This document shows, piece after piece, positions 17,018-28,953 of a DNA stretch of 64,000 nucleotides. Each line of letters opens with the position of its first letter. The stretch's first letter is position 1. The notes below the pieces were generated by a model, which had not been told where the DNA came from, made no database searches, and saw only the letters and a list, made by a program, of their open reading frames with translations. The DNA lies in assembly GCF_000209165.1 (NCBI RefSeq), contig NC_009068.1:2170001-2234000 (forward strand). The letters are read 5' to 3'. Both the position numbers and the translations under genes were made by a program. The stretch comes from Scheffersomyces stipitis CBS 6054. Taxonomy: Eukaryota > Ascomycota > Pichiomycetes > Serinales > Debaryomycetaceae.

Positions 17018-20000
17018 CTATAATTCATCGTCGTCCATTTCGGATGGTTTGATCAACCCACCGACTTGCAAATCTTTCTGTCTTTGAAGTCTATTTTGCT
17101 CTTGTCTTTCGATCTCTTTATCTTCAGCAAACAAGTAGTCTGTTGGGTCACCTCCGAATTCCTTCAATTGCACCAAGAAGTCTCTCAAAGTAGCCTTGAA
17201 TTTATATATGTCATTGTAGACTGTCGTCAAAACTTGAAGGAAGTTGACCAATTGCTCCTTCTGCAAGTTTTGAAATGCAGATGCTAAAAGTTGTGCAAGG
17301 TATTGCTTCAAGTATGCAGAATTAGAAGTACCTTCGGGGGCTTGTTCAGAGGTGTACAAAGGGTACTTAATCACATCATCCTGGACAAGATGGATCAATT
17401 GAGCCAATAATTGTGATTGATATCTAAATCCGGCCTTGTGGTCAGGTTGAGTAAAGACGTAAAGTGTATCAGACAAGATTTGGAAGTAGAAGTTTGTGTA
17501 AAATGCCTTTGTGAAAGGAGTATCACCCAATTTTTCGACATTTTCAATCAACTCCAATGTCAATGATAAACCGTTGTCTTCGACGTCACGATTGTTGTGT
17601 TTAAATGCCCACAATGCTGCATTGATTAGCGATTGGAAAGCATCACCTGATAATTGAAGCAAAGCTTGGAATGACTTGGAGTTGATTTCCTTCAACAACT
17701 TGTAGAACTCTACTCTGTGTTCTGGGTATTCAACAAAATCATTCTTGATCATATCCAATGTACATTCAAAAATGTTTTGTAAAATAAGAACAACACCTTC
17801 TGGAATCATATGGCCAACCTTGGAAACAAGTGCCGTCATACAGTTCAACACTTCAGCGTCTCTTGCATCAGGAACGTTGCTACTGTAGTCTTCCAAAACT
17901 GCAGCAAACAATGGCTGGGCCAAGTCGCGAACAATTTCTTCCAAGTTGTCTGCCTGATTGATATAGGTTTCAATCATCTTCAAAATTTCCTTCTTGATGG
18001 TTCTCAAACCTCTTACCTTTGGCGTCTTGGTAGCAATCAATCCGTCCTTTGCTACGGAGTCTGAAATCATGGACGAAACTGCCTTGTACAAGGACAACAT
18101 ATCCACGTACATCAATCCCAATTGTGAGTAGAATCCAGGTCCCAATGCCTTGCAGACAGCGACGTTAGTCTTGATGATGTTGGCAATGATCTTGACGGTA
18201 TCAGTATTAGTCAATAATTGTGGGTCTTGTCCAGCCTGTTGAATAATAGAGCTCCAAGCCATATTAGGCAATGCCATCAACTCTCCTAACAATTTGTCTC
18301 TGGCATCTTTCTGTGTTTGAGCACTGACAATAATACCACAAGCTTCGTAGAATGTGTGAACTTGTTGAGGTTGTAAATCTTCTGTGATAGATTGGATGTT
18401 GCGGATAATTTCATTGATGAATGCTTCACGCTCCTGTTGTTGTACTGCCACGAAATGCTTCTTACATTTGGTGGTGATCTTGATAAAAGTATCACAAGCC
18501 ATGTCTTGCACACCTTCGTGGGTTTCGTGCATGAATTCAAACAATTTGTTGACAACTGTCTTTAAGAACTTCCAGTGGGCTTTCAAAAAACGAGGGTATT
18601 GACCAACAATATACATAATGTTAGAAGCTACGACTGCCTTGTTGTCTTTACCTCTTTTCATTTCGGTCAACGACAATAAATCTTTGATCACAGAGACCAA
18701 GAATCTCTTTTCCATATCTTCATTCATTGTACCCGAAATGGAACCAATAGCCCAACACAAGGTATTGATGTTTTGCCAAGACCATTCGCTTTCATCGATT
18801 TGTCTTGCTAACTTTTCGCTCATGATCTGTTCAGTGTCAACAACATTCAAATGGGTCAAATAAACCAAAACTTCTCTCATAGATTTGTACAATTGGATCG
18901 TATCACTCTCTTTGACGAATTCACGGACAATCTCACCTTCGTCATTTTCCACAACTAAGACTTCTTCTGGTCTGACCATGTTCTCAATAATTACTAATCT
19001 CAACTTGGACAAGATTTTGGCGTACTTGTGTTGTCTCAATGGGAACTTGGCTAAGGCTGCTGGATCTGGAGCTCCACCAGAAGTCTTTAATGTACTACCG
19101 TATTGGAGTTGTAACATTGGAGTCAATTCCGACTTGGGTAAGTTTTGTATCTCAATAAATAATTCATGAACAAACGAACTCCAGAAGTCTAAACAGGTCT
19201 TGAACAATTCTCGTTCTTCAATTCTCGACAACTCTAGCAAATAAAATAATGAATTTAATAACAAGTCCCTTAAAGAGTCATTTTGCTCTAATGGTATCAA
19301 GTGGTTTCCCAAGAAGGTGCACAAGAACATGGCCAAATCTTGTAAGAACGACTGATCGTTGGAACTGGCTACTTGGTACGATTCTTTCAAGTTTGTAGTG
19401 GTAGGTATGATATTGTAGATTTGCTCCATGGAGTTCTTGAATAACAAGACGAATTTTTCTTCGTTTCCTGGCGATTGTAAACTGGCCACTTCCGTCAAAC
19501 ATTTAAGGGCAATCGCTCTGGTATCGGCTGGAGCCAAGAACTTGGTGGAAAGCAAATCCAACAAGTTAGTTTGGAAGATGTAGTTAGAAGGAATCCAGTG
19601 GATATACTTCAACAACGCATTCAAAGTAGAGGTGATCAATGATGGTTTAGAGGTTTTGTCTAACACTTCGTAACACAATTTGAAGATTTCTTCGAATTCG
19701 GCTCTCATAGACGTTTTCAAGGCTTGAGCCTTAGCTTGAGTCAACTGGTCTTGACTGTAGTCAAAGACTTCTTCACTCAACAACTTAAGGATTATCATGT
19801 TATTTTCACAGACGTTGAAACTGGAGCGTGAGCTCAAAACGATTTCCGGGATGAACTGGGGCCAGTTGTGTGGCCATTCCTGTTTCAAGATGGAAACCAA
19901 TGTTAAATCGATCTTGTTAATCAAGGCACGCTGAGTTTCAAAAACCTCTTCGTTGTCACATAAAGTAATGATCATATTGACAATGAAGTTTCTGATTCCG

Positions 20001-20263
20001 ATACGTTCGTTTTCGGGGATTGTTTTCCACCGATATTGGATCAACTTATTCAAACACGACAAGGCAATGTACTTAGACTGAGCATTGTTAGACGAAGAAA
20101 GAATCTGATCAGCACGTTTCCAGGACTCTGGGTTTTCCTGGAACTGGTTCAAGATGGCCTGGGCATTTTTCTGATCAGCTCCAGAGCCCTTGTAGAAGGA
20201 ATCGACGATCTGGTCGAAGAGAGCGATATCTAGCTCCTTCGAGAAGTCGAGAACAGATTCCAT
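17018..20263 (-). CDS. CRM1: Exportin-1 (Crm1/Xpo1)
   Basis: 1081 residues, close to the yeast length of 1084. Crm1 binds leucine-rich nuclear export signals together with Ran-GTP and carries proteins and ribosomal subunits out of the nucleus. The sequence is Crm1-like throughout: [21 protein letters not shown] at the N-terminus, [17 protein letters not shown] in the Ran-binding region, the conserved central block [52 protein letters not shown] and a C-terminal [15 protein letters not shown]. At the position of human Cys528, the leptomycin B target, codon 533 (18667-18665) is threonine, as in Saccharomyces cerevisiae. The ATG at 20263 opens directly on the conserved start. YRB1, its Ran-cycle partner, is in the same window. 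Confidence 0.97.
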   Translation of the reverse strand: MESVLDFSKELDIALFDQIVDSFYKGSGADQKNAQAILNQFQENPESWKRADQILSSSNNAQSKYIALSCLNKLIQYRWKTIPENERIGIRNFIVNMIITLCDNEEVFETQRALINKIDLTLVSILKQEWPHNWPQFIPEIVLSSRSSFNVCENNMIILKLLSEEVFDYSQDQLTQAKAQALKTSMRAEFEEIFKLCYEVLDKTSKPSLITSTLNALLKYIHWIPSNYIFQTNLLDLLSTKFLAPADTRAIALKCLTEVASLQSPGNEEKFVLLFKNSMEQIYNIIPTTTNLKESYQVASSNDQSFLQDLAMFLCTFLGNHLIPLEQNDSLRDLLLNSLFYLLELSRIEERELFKTCLDFWSSFVHELFIEIQNLPKSELTPMLQLQYGSTLKTSGGAPDPAALAKFPLRQHKYAKILSKLRLVIIENMVRPEEVLVVENDEGEIVREFVKESDTIQLYKSMREVLVYLTHLNVVDTEQIMSEKLARQIDESEWSWQNINTLCWAIGSISGTMNEDMEKRFLVSVIKDLLSLTEMKRGKDNKAVVASNIMYIVGQYPRFLKAHWKFLKTVVNKLFEFMHETHEGVQDMACDTFIKITTKCKKHFVAVQQQEREAFINEIIRNIQSITEDLQPQQVHTFYEACGIIVSAQTQKDARDKLLGELMALPNMAWSSIIQQAGQDPQLLTNTDTVKIIANIIKTNVAVCKALGPGFYSQLGLMYVDMLSLYKAVSSMISDSVAKDGLIATKTPKVRGLRTIKKEILKMIETYINQADNLEEIVRDLAQPLFAAVLEDYSSNVPDARDAEVLNCMTALVSKVGHMIPEGVVLILQNIFECTLDMIKNDFVEYPEHRVEFYKLLKEINSKSFQALLQLSGDAFQSLINAALWAFKHNNRDVEDNGLSLTLELIENVEKLGDTPFTKAFYTNFYFQILSDTLYVFTQPDHKAGFRYQSQLLAQLIHLVQDDVIKYPLYTSEQAPEGTSNSAYLKQYLAQLLASAFQNLQKEQLVNFLQVLTTVYNDIYKFKATLRDFLVQLKEFGGDPTDYLFAEDKEIERQEQNRLQRQKDLQVGGLIKPSEMDDDEL

Positions 20264-21671
20264 TTTCTTAACGGCGAGGTAAAGATTGTATCGGCCTTAG
20301 TCTAGAACCGAATAACAAATGTAATTCTAATGGAAAATCACGAATTCTCAGCAATAATACTAAGAGTAGTAGAATCAACTGAAAACTTGACAGAAGGGAA
20401 TAATAAACAGTTCCTAGCAGTGAGTATAACGGTTAACAGCTAACACTATCTTAGTGATGGCAATCAACGGTAAAAGCAGGGCTACAGCTTTTTGGTGAGC
20501 ACAAAGAAAAAGGTGATGGATTTGTTTGGCGAGATTTGTGAAGTGTTTTCTGGATCGGGGAGAAATAGTGTGCGGTGTAAAGGGGGTGCAAGTGGGGACA
20601 CGAGCAGCTCAGAGACGGACAGAACAGGCGCACGGTGTGATTGGCAGATTTTCTCTCACTCACAAACAGCTTTTGGGGCGAATTCGACTACCTTGAAATG
20701 GACTCTGGTGGAGAATAACACTAGAATATCTGTTAGTTGCTGGTCAATAACAAATTTTTTGGGCTTGAGTATATGAGAGCGTTTGGTCTGTGTGCAGGTG
20801 TGCGAAAAGTGCGAGTAAACAAAAAATGCGAGTGATGAAATTGACTTTATTAGAGGGAGACTATTTGACTTAGTAAATATAATAAATGGCTATATAATTT
20901 ACATACGGGCAGGTAGAGCTGGATTTTTCTGTGCAATTGAGTTTCTCCTCTTGTTTACTTATTCTTTTTTTACGTGCGGGTGTTCGTATTCTTTGTCATG
21001 ACGAAATCTGGCCACTGTATTTGATACAATTCTTATATTTTCTGTATTCGGATGCAAAAATGTGCAAATATTGAACAGTTAGTAATTCTAAAACTGTATT
21101 TATAAACTCCAACGCCGCAAGTTTTCACACTTAACTTACCTTACATCTATATCCCGTCAGTCATTCGCTCCATGTTACCAGCACGGAGAATGTTTCACTT
21201 TCAGCTAGAGCTGATGTCATAGACCTGGTCGTTCTTGGATTCTTAATGCTGCGGCACTGTCCTTCTCCAAAAGGAGGCTGAAATTGAATCAACATCCACA
21301 CGTGACATATATACGAAGATATATTGTACCGAATATTCTAGCTTCGGGGCCAGCTGACTATATGAGTTCAAAGGCTGACTATAGAGCACCACTGGTTTTC
21401 TCAACAATTGAAGAGACCGAGAACAATTGGCTCTTTTTTGACTGAATTGACTTTAATTCGTCTCTCTGGACGGAATCAAACGATTGAGAATTGCTGCGAA
21501 ATCAGATTACAAGTAGTCTTTTCTCTCGGTCCGAAATGACCTTGATTCGAGTATTTAGACCCTTTGGAACGTTCTATTTTCCAGTATATAGCTTCTATTA
21601 TTTTCTACACTTCTACAGTTTTTGGTGGCTCCTATCAAAGGTTTTATTTTCTACTCTAATAAATAGACCGA
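20264..21671. other. Intergenic region between CRM1 and MDH
   Basis: 1.4 kb upstream of CRM1 and downstream of MDH. Open frames at 20451-20776 overlap on both strands and show no domain. I see no RNA gene or mobile-element remnant. The CRM1-proximal part should hold its promoter; no clear TATA or factor site can be defended. Confidence 0.5.
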
Positions 21672-22685
21672 TTACTTGGTAGCGAACTCAACACCCTTGG
21701 CGATGTTCTTAGCCAATTGATCCTTGGCGACAACCAACAATTGCTTTTCTTCGTCACTGATCTGGTTCAAGATGTCGTACTTAACAGCAGCAATACCGTT
21801 CTTGGACAAGACAACAGGCAAGGAGAAGAAGTCCAAGCCGTCAACCAACTTCTTGGCTTCATCGGCGCCCTTGATGGACGAATCCAAGTTCAAGTAGGTG
21901 CATTCGACAATTTCCTCAGAAGAGGTGAACGACTTCAAGATGGATTCAGCCAATCTGTAACCAGCGTAAGCCATAGACAATGTGGCGGAACCAGCACCAT
22001 TCTTAGCTTGGACGACTTCGTCACCACCAAATTGCACTCTGCGGATCAATTCCTTCTTTTGGTCTGCAGACAACTTGTTGTAGTACGACTTGGAGTTGGT
22101 GAGCGAGTACAATGGCACAATGGTTTCACCGGAGTGGCCACCAATCACGTTGATGTTGAAGTCAGAAGGCTTAGATTCCTTAGGGTACAATTGCGAGATG
22201 AAGGTGTTGGCTCTGACGATGTCCAAGGTGGTGACACCAAACAATCTGGCTGGGTCGTAGACACCCTTTTGCTTCAAGGTTTCAGCGACAATTGGCACGG
22301 TGGAGTTTACAGGGTTAGAGATAACCAACACAAAGGCCTTTGGTGCCGATTCAGCAATTCCTTCGGCCAAGCCCTTGATGATGGAGGCATTGATGTTGAA
22401 CAAGTCGTCTCTGGTCATGCCTGGCTTTCTTGGGATACCTGCTGGGATGATGACCAAGTCCGAGTCCTTCAAGGCAGAAGCCAAAGCGGTCTTGTCTTCC
22501 TTAGAAGAAGGCACGAAAGCTTGGGTGGTGGAGTCCGAGTTTATGTGGGACAAGTCGGCACCGACACCTGGGACATTGACGACATCAAACAACGACAACT
22601 CGTCAACGTTGGGATTTAACTTCAACAAAAGCGACAATGGCTGACCGATACCACCGGCAGCACCTAAAACAGCGACCTTAACCAT
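21672..22685 (-). CDS. NAD-dependent malate dehydrogenase, probably cytosolic
   Basis: 337 residues. It interconverts malate and oxaloacetate with NAD. The nucleotide-binding loop is [19 protein letters not shown] at the very N-terminus. The mobile loop has the substrate arginines in [17 protein letters not shown], followed by [11 protein letters not shown], the arginine in [11 protein letters not shown] and the catalytic histidine in [11 protein letters not shown]. Because the dinucleotide fold begins at residue 2 there is no room for a mitochondrial presequence, and the C-terminus FATK is not a peroxisomal SKL-type signal. This points to the cytosolic (Mdh2-like) isoform used in gluconeogenesis and the glyoxylate route. 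The nearby upstream region has two AGGGG motifs. Confidence 0.93.
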   Translation of the reverse strand: MVKVAVLGAAGGIGQPLSLLLKLNPNVDELSLFDVVNVPGVGADLSHINSDSTTQAFVPSSKEDKTALASALKDSDLVIIPAGIPRKPGMTRDDLFNINASIIKGLAEGIAESAPKAFVLVISNPVNSTVPIVAETLKQKGVYDPARLFGVTTLDIVRANTFISQLYPKESKPSDFNINVIGGHSGETIVPLYSLTNSKSYYNKLSADQKKELIRRVQFGGDEVVQAKNGAGSATLSMAYAGYRLAESILKSFTSSEEIVECTYLNLDSSIKGADEAKKLVDGLDFFSLPVVLSKNGIAAVKYDILNQISDEEKQLLVVAKDQLAKNIAKGVEFATK

Positions 22686-22849
22686 GATGTGAATATATGA
22701 GACAGTTGGAAGAAAGAGAAGTGATGGAGAGATCCAGCAACAAAATAACTGGAGAAAAAAAGAATTAAAACTTCCGCTTCTGCCTCGAAAATTGAGTGGT
22801 ATATCCTCCTATTTATATATGGCTATCGGGTATTTTTCAGAACCCAGAG

Positions 22850-22862
22850 AGGGGATGAGGGG
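22850..22862. promoter_or_regulatory. Paired AGGGG (STRE-type) motifs upstream of MDH
   Basis: AGGGG at 22850-22854 and again at 22858-22862, about 165-175 bp upstream of the MDH start codon, with a TATATA-like stretch at about 22813-22820 between them and the gene. AGGGG is the stress-response element core, bound by Msn2/4-type zinc fingers; in CTG-clade yeasts its role differs, so the function is only suggested. Confidence 0.35.
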
Positions 22863-25800
22863 CCTCCTTTGGGTGGTCCAGTTTTGTTAGGCAATACCCC
22901 ATAGTCTATAATATGCAGGAAGAAACACAAGCAAAAGCTTATGGTGGCAGTTATGGCACAACACGTGATTTCTAATGTCCGGACTAAGGGACTTTGCCCT
23001 GGTGGTGATTCGAGCACACGTCGCGGCAGGGCCGGGTAATCTCGGGACCCACCTTCTAGATCAAAAGTCCGCCGGGGTGGGGTCGTCCTAGTCTTATGTC
23101 AGATTCTATTGTCTGAAGCTGGCCCTTAATAGTGGTGAATTAAGTAGGGAAGATTTTGTTAACTTAGCGGTGCCGGGTTTTGGTTACATCAGAAATCTGG
23201 GGTAGTGATCTGGATGTAAGAGCCACGGTGACTAAAGTTTGTGAGCATACTGCCAGATTCTCCTCTTTGTTGGGTTAGCAGCCGTTAGGTACCCTGGCAA
23301 TAGGATGGCAATTCAATCAGCTCACATTCCATTTTTGATTAGTAGTCCATTTTCTGTTCTGATTTTTCTGTAATTATAGTACTCAATTAATCTTGCCGGG
23401 GCAGGCTTCATTTCGGTTTCGGTTGGTCGTTCAAGTGCCACAACTTTTCACAGGAAAGGAAATTTCAGCCGTAGTCCTTAGCATATGAGACAGACCAATT
23501 AGCTGTCGTTAACTGTCGGCATCTATTTGACCAACTAGTAGCTACATTATATATGGGGAGGCATTCTTGTAGCGAATTTTGGTTTGAATATATATGGGAG
23601 TGCTCACTATGGTGGACGGTTATGCATGAGTAGAGACCGTTATGTGTGGGTTCGATTTTTCATTGTAGGGCCGTTTCTACGCCGGCTAGCGCTGCCTTCT
23701 CCGAGCTACACCGTGGGATCAGAATATGGGCGTCAGTCTGTATAGTGTGGAATTAGTATCGGCCCTATTAGCCTTTTCACGTCCCCGGAATATATAGTGT
23801 CGCTTGTTCCTGAAACTACCGAGGCTCATGGCAAGCCAGTTTCGGAACAGGGCAACATGTTGAATTCACTCGGGTGTGTTCACGTGAATGTAGAGAACTA
23901 GAATGCAATGGATATCAGGAATCACCTTTCGCTGATCTGTGTAAACCAGGCACCTGCAATATGATATGGTCGACTCTTTTCTCACGAAACGCACCATATT
24001 TGAACTGAACAAAACTAGCCAGTGGTCTGTAGTACTGTAGTTGGAGAGGTTTGTGGGCCCTAGAATATGAACTGCGAACTGCTCAAACCATTCTAGAAGA
24101 AGTAGTTGAAGAACTTGCCCTGCACGCCAATTCGTCTTAATGTTTCATCAAAGTGTCAATATCTTGGTATGTACGGTGGAGAAAATCATATCTGAAGCCA
24201 CAATAAGATCCAAATATAGTTCGAAGCTAACACTACGCTCTTGACATTGCTGAGTCCAGAATGGAATGTGCTGACATTCATAGTGTCAATTATATTATTA
24301 TTGGAAAATAAACGGCTGTGAAATGCGCTTCGCGTTATTGCTGCAGATCAGATAAGGTGCAGCTTCCACCAGAATAATAATTTACACCGGAAGATATTTA
24401 CACTGGAAGATAACTTAACTGGAAGATCTAGAAACAGCAGATGCTGGAGATTAGAAAGGCGTTCTAGTTAAATTACTCAAGTTTGCCATACCAGCAGCAA
24501 GGTATAACCACAGCTTAACAATCGCGCAGCATGTTCTGAAATGTTGTACATTCAAAAAAGCTGTGCGGCTAAGACTCCGCAATATGTTCAACAACTGCCA
24601 GTAACCTTTCACATAAGTAAGTTAGACTCAGTTCTGAATTCCAAATGAAAGTACTGAATTGTCCGCTAGTCACACGACTAGCTTGGCCACTCATTTTCGT
24701 ATTCCCCCACAGAGATAATTCCCCGAAAAATATTGAGATGACTTTGCTTCCTTCATGGTAGCTCTGCGAATACCTTTCAGGCCTATACTCGAGGAAGATG
24801 TGTTAGCTCTTACGTCTACTATGATATCTAATAGCTATTACTCTACTATAGCTCTCAATTCTTGAAACTTTGCGTTTCATCGGTTTCTACTGACTTATAG
24901 GATTTCAATAAAGAAGTTGCTTCTAATAAATGCGATATGAAGCACTGGGCCCTTATGTCAATTGTTTTCAACGAAAATGTCATCACCAACTGTAGTGATA
25001 GTGGAAGGTCTTTCGGCACCATTTTCTTCTTCCCGCCTCAACGGCGGACAGCGGAAAATACAGAGTCTATACTGTTGGGCTAACAGTGGAAGTATGCCGC
25101 TTGATCTCGCAAAGTCTGCGCAAAAACTAGATTTCTTTTCTGGGCCCAGCGAGACGATGAGCTCAGTTATATATAAATACAATATTTACGTAGGGTAGGC
25201 TGGACAGTGTAGAAATAGACAAAACTTCTCGTATTACTGAGTGGTATATATAGGTTGAAGTCTGGCTCTTCCCAGTGAAAGTAGTGCTGGTTTATTCTCT
25301 CCCGAAGTAAGAGCAGGTATCTGGTGCGAGCTTCTGTACCAATTTCTTTAAAATCAAGATCATTCATAAATATACCAGACGGAAAGTGTCTTAAATACTT
25401 GAGATAAATTGGAACTATAAAATCGTAACGATATACGCAGTTCCGTCGAGGTCCGTATCTACAACTCTAAGCAATCCGATTGTCACAGTCTATTGATTTT
25501 TGATCACATCAATATCGCCAGCTTGTGTTATCGCACTTATTTCATCTAAATTGCATCCCCGCGAAAACCGCTGCAGGCGCAAAAAAGATTATTTATACAT
25601 ACAGAAGACCAGCTCTCCCTTTTTCTTATTTACTTTCTCCCCCATAGAGAAAAGTATAGTTGAAGTTTTGCATTGCTAAAACACTCCTGACTAGATCCGT
25701 TACACTTATCGAACACCAATCGTTGTTGCATTTCAGTTACTTCTTAGTTGTCTATAATCATTATCTATCTCATCGAGTCCTATACATACTTTATCTTCAT

Positions 25801-25898
25801 CCTGATAATTGCCTGATATAGTGATCTCTTCGTTTCGAGATAGTTTCACTTTTCACGTCATATGATCACCATTCTGCTCATTTTATCTAATATTCACA
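22863..25898. other. Long gene-free region between MDH and NTH1
   Basis: About 3 kb between two divergent genes, much longer than most gaps in this window. The first 300 bp are GC-richer than the rest, with G/C clusters around 23020-23090. E-box CACGTG occurs at 22962-22967 and 23881-23886. A small tandem repeat lies at 24382-24429. Overlapping plus and minus frames at 24958-25198 have no recognisable content. Near NTH1 a TCACGTCA (25853-25860, CRE-like on the minus strand) lies in the leader. No tRNA, LTR or spliced gene was recognised. Confidence 0.45.
24382..24429. repeat. Three-copy short tandem repeat
   Basis: Three consecutive units built on TTACACYGGAAGAT, of about 16, 17 and 14 bp, the last diverged. 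Each carries GGAAGAT. No function is evident. Confidence 0.7.
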
Positions 25899-28334
25899 AT
25901 GTTTAACCCTTTCAGGCACCGCAGGTCTTCTTCCAGCTCCGGCGACGATGATCCCTTTGACCTCGCAGAAAACTACTATGGCCCCAAAAACGCTCCCATC
26001 TCCAAGATGGGCAGAGTGAGAACCTTCTCAGTTTTTGAAACCAAACCACGCAACCAGATCTTTGACTTTGCCGAGGATGCCATCAAGGAACAGTCTTCTT
26101 CGGCTTCTACATCCCCATCGCCTACGCCCTTTGCAGAGAGCTTAAGCGAGGATAACGAGCCACGTCCCAGCGAAGCGGTGTTCGGCCGGAAGCCTTCCAT
26201 CGTGCCTATTTATGCTGACGACTCGTCTACAGAGTCAATCAACAGCATCGGACATCCTGTAAAGCCTAAAGCAATTCATCACTTCAGAAGGTCTTCTGTA
26301 GACGACTCTTATCTCCGGCCCAAGAAGTTCTACATCAGCAACGTAGAAGCTACGCTTGATGAGTTGTTGCATAATGAAGATACCGACCGTAACTGCCAGA
26401 TCACCATTGAAGATACCGGGCCGAAGGTATTGCGCTTGGGAACTGCCAACTCTAATGGCTTCAACCAGGCGGCTATCAGGGGTACCTATATGTTGAGTAA
26501 CTTGCTCCAAGAGTTAACTATTGCCCAACGTTTTGGCAGAAAAGAGATGATCCTAGATGAACAACGTCTTAACGAAAACCCCGTTGCCAGAATGAAGCGT
26601 CTCATATCGACCCAGTTCTGGAAGTCGTTGACAAGGCAGATCACGGCAGAAAACATCGTAGACATGGCTAGAGACACCAAGATCAAAGAAACTTACGTAG
26701 ACCAACACGGAGTCCTCCATGAGGATGCGGAATCGCACCGTATATACGTCCCATACAACCGTAAGGACCAATATGACTACTATATGTCAATCAAAGAAAG
26801 CAGACAGGATGTCTTCTTTGATGTACAATACTTGCCGGAAGTCATAGATTCGGTTTACATAAGATCCATCAACAAAAAGCCTGGTTTACTTGCTTTGGCT
26901 TCTTCTCCAGACCCTAAGGACCCCAAGAAAATGATTAACCAGCCTTATGTTGTCCCCGGCGGTAGATTCAACGAGTTGTACGGCTGGGATTCGTACATGG
27001 AGACTATTGGATTATTAACCGATGTCACTCCCAAGGACCAAGAACATCTCAGATTAGCCCGGGGCATGACGGAAAACTTCATCTACGAGATCCACCACTA
27101 CGGCAAGATTCTTAACGCCAACAGGTCCTACTATTTGGGCAGATCCCAGCCTCCCTTCTTGACGGATATGGCTCTTAGAGTATTCGACAAGACTGTAGAA
27201 GTAGACCCGGGTAGGAAAGTAGAAGCGTTGGATTTTCTCAAGAGAGCGACCGTAGCAGCCGTTAAAGAATACAAGACCATCTGGTGTGCCAAACCTCGTT
27301 TAGATGAGAAGTCTGGTTTATCATGCTACCACCCTGATGGTTTGGGAGTTCCACCAGAGACTGAATCTTCTCACTTCAACGCTGTGTTGAAGCCGTACGC
27401 AGAAAAGTACAAGATTTCACAGGACGAGTTCATCGAGAAGTACAATGCAGAGATCATCAAGGAACCTGAATTGGACGAGTATTTCCTTCATGACAGAGCT
27501 GTGAGAGAATCTGGTCACGACACCACGTATAGATTGGAGGGTAGATGTGCTTATTTAGCTACTGTAGACTTGAATGCTTTGTTGTACAAGTACGAGAATG
27601 ATATCGCATTTATCATCCAGAACCACTTTGGGGGGAAGTTGGAATGCAACGGAGAAATCGAGGAGCCGGAAGTTTGGGTAGCCAGGGCAATCAAGAGAGT
27701 GGAACGAGTCAACAAGTATTTATGGAACGAAGAAGATTCCATGTACTACGACTATGACATCAAGAAAGAAACGCAGTGCAAGTACGAATCTGCCACTGCC
27801 TTCTGGCCATTATGGTCCAAGTTGGCTATTCAGGAACAAGCGGACAAACTTGTCAAAAATTCATTGGACAAGTTCGAAGAATTTGGTGGTTTGGTCGCTG
27901 GTACGCTTAAATCTCGTGGAGACGTCAATCTCTCGAGACCTTCTCGTCAATGGGACTATCCTTATGGTTGGGCCCCTCAACAAATCTTGGCCTGGATTGG
28001 GTTGTGCAACTATGGGTATGATGGTATCGCTCGCCGTTTGGCGTACCGCTGGCTCTACATGATGACCAGAGCTTTTGTAGACTACAACGGGGTTGTTGTC
28101 GAGAAGTACAACGTCACCGAGGGAGCTGTTCCACACAAGGTTGATGCCGAGTATGGTAACCAAGGTTTGGACTTTAAGGGTGTAGCAACTGAAGGATTTG
28201 GCTGGGTCAATGCCAGCTACTTGTTTGGGCTCACGTTGATGAACTTGCATGCAAAGAGATGTTTGGGGACGTTGACGCCGCCAAACGTGTTCTTGATGAA
28301 TATGCATCCCGTGCAAAGAGAGTACTTTCTGTAA
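25899..28334 (+). CDS. NTH1: Neutral trehalase
   Basis: 811 residues of glycoside hydrolase family 37. It hydrolyses cytosolic trehalose to two glucose after stress. The N-terminal tail is regulatory: [10 protein letters not shown] near residue 8 and FRRSSVDDS near residue 130 resemble the PKA and 14-3-3 sites that activate yeast Nth1, though exact sites are inferred. A calcium-binding loop lies at about residue 160 ([12 protein letters not shown]), as in Nth1. The catalytic domain has both trehalase signatures, [14 protein letters not shown] near residue 353 and [10 protein letters not shown] near residue 684. The start ATG at 25899 begins with the basic tail. The gene follows a 3-kb gene-free promoter side. 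Confidence 0.96.
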   Translation: MFNPFRHRRSSSSSGDDDPFDLAENYYGPKNAPISKMGRVRTFSVFETKPRNQIFDFAEDAIKEQSSSASTSPSPTPFAESLSEDNEPRPSEAVFGRKPSIVPIYADDSSTESINSIGHPVKPKAIHHFRRSSVDDSYLRPKKFYISNVEATLDELLHNEDTDRNCQITIEDTGPKVLRLGTANSNGFNQAAIRGTYMLSNLLQELTIAQRFGRKEMILDEQRLNENPVARMKRLISTQFWKSLTRQITAENIVDMARDTKIKETYVDQHGVLHEDAESHRIYVPYNRKDQYDYYMSIKESRQDVFFDVQYLPEVIDSVYIRSINKKPGLLALASSPDPKDPKKMINQPYVVPGGRFNELYGWDSYMETIGLLTDVTPKDQEHLRLARGMTENFIYEIHHYGKILNANRSYYLGRSQPPFLTDMALRVFDKTVEVDPGRKVEALDFLKRATVAAVKEYKTIWCAKPRLDEKSGLSCYHPDGLGVPPETESSHFNAVLKPYAEKYKISQDEFIEKYNAEIIKEPELDEYFLHDRAVRESGHDTTYRLEGRCAYLATVDLNALLYKYENDIAFIIQNHFGGKLECNGEIEEPEVWVARAIKRVERVNKYLWNEEDSMYYDYDIKKETQCKYESATAFWPLWSKLAIQEQADKLVKNSLDKFEEFGGLVAGTLKSRGDVNLSRPSRQWDYPYGWAPQQILAWIGLCNYGYDGIARRLAYRWLYMMTRAFVDYNGVVVEKYNVTEGAVPHKVDAEYGNQGLDFKGVATEGFGWVNASYLFGLTLMNLHAKRCLGTLTPPNVFLMNMHPVQREYFL

Positions 28335-28953
28335 TTTCTCTGGTTGGTATAATGAGATATAACATATAAGAAATATATAAGAATTTAGCAAATGTAATGC
28401 TATATAATGATATGTCAAGTTATTCCTATGAAACATCTCTTAGCCTAGCCTTGGTGTATATTGCGATTAATAAGGAAAAATATGCTAATCTTGAAATATT
28501 GCATACAGAGAATGACATATGTAACAATGATGAACCACAATACTAGTAAGTAATACTAACAACTACTACTTGGAACTTTCACTTTCTCTTCTGACCGTCT
28601 AGAGTACTCAATCAGCATCGGCCAATAATACAGTGTTGCAGCCATTTCTGCGAGTGGTAGCGCGCATCTTCCAATTTACCAGTTTCTGTTTGGTAACACA
28701 AAATCTGGATTGAAAAATTCACAGAATCTTCCCACCACCGGAGCGTCTTCTCGGAATTCACTTAGTAGCGTAACGTGGACATTTCATAGTTAGGTTGAAG
28801 CTTGGAACTATAGTTGGAGTTTTAAGGAGGGAGTCTCAGTCAGTCGTTCATTTTGAAACCAAACGTCGTCCATCCACACATTGTCTGATTATTTCATAAT
28901 TTTCAGTCTTCAATTAGTTCATTCCACACTATTTATTAACACATACGTACGCC
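28335..28953. other. Intergenic region between NTH1 and COQ1
   Basis: About 620 bp with no open frame of note. A TACTAAC at 28554-28560 looks like a branch point, but there is no donor at a usable distance and no exon to join, so it is taken as chance. The COQ1 leader directly before 28954 is AT-rich. Confidence 0.5.

Noticed and set aside
18494..18496. Crm1 cysteine in DMACDTF taken as the leptomycin B target
   Set aside because: The target cysteine lies earlier, in the segment before KRGKDNKA; the codon there is threonine.
22300..22644. Opposite-strand frames over MDH, ARG1 and ACC1
   Set aside because: These are shadows caused by the biased codon use of highly expressed genes.
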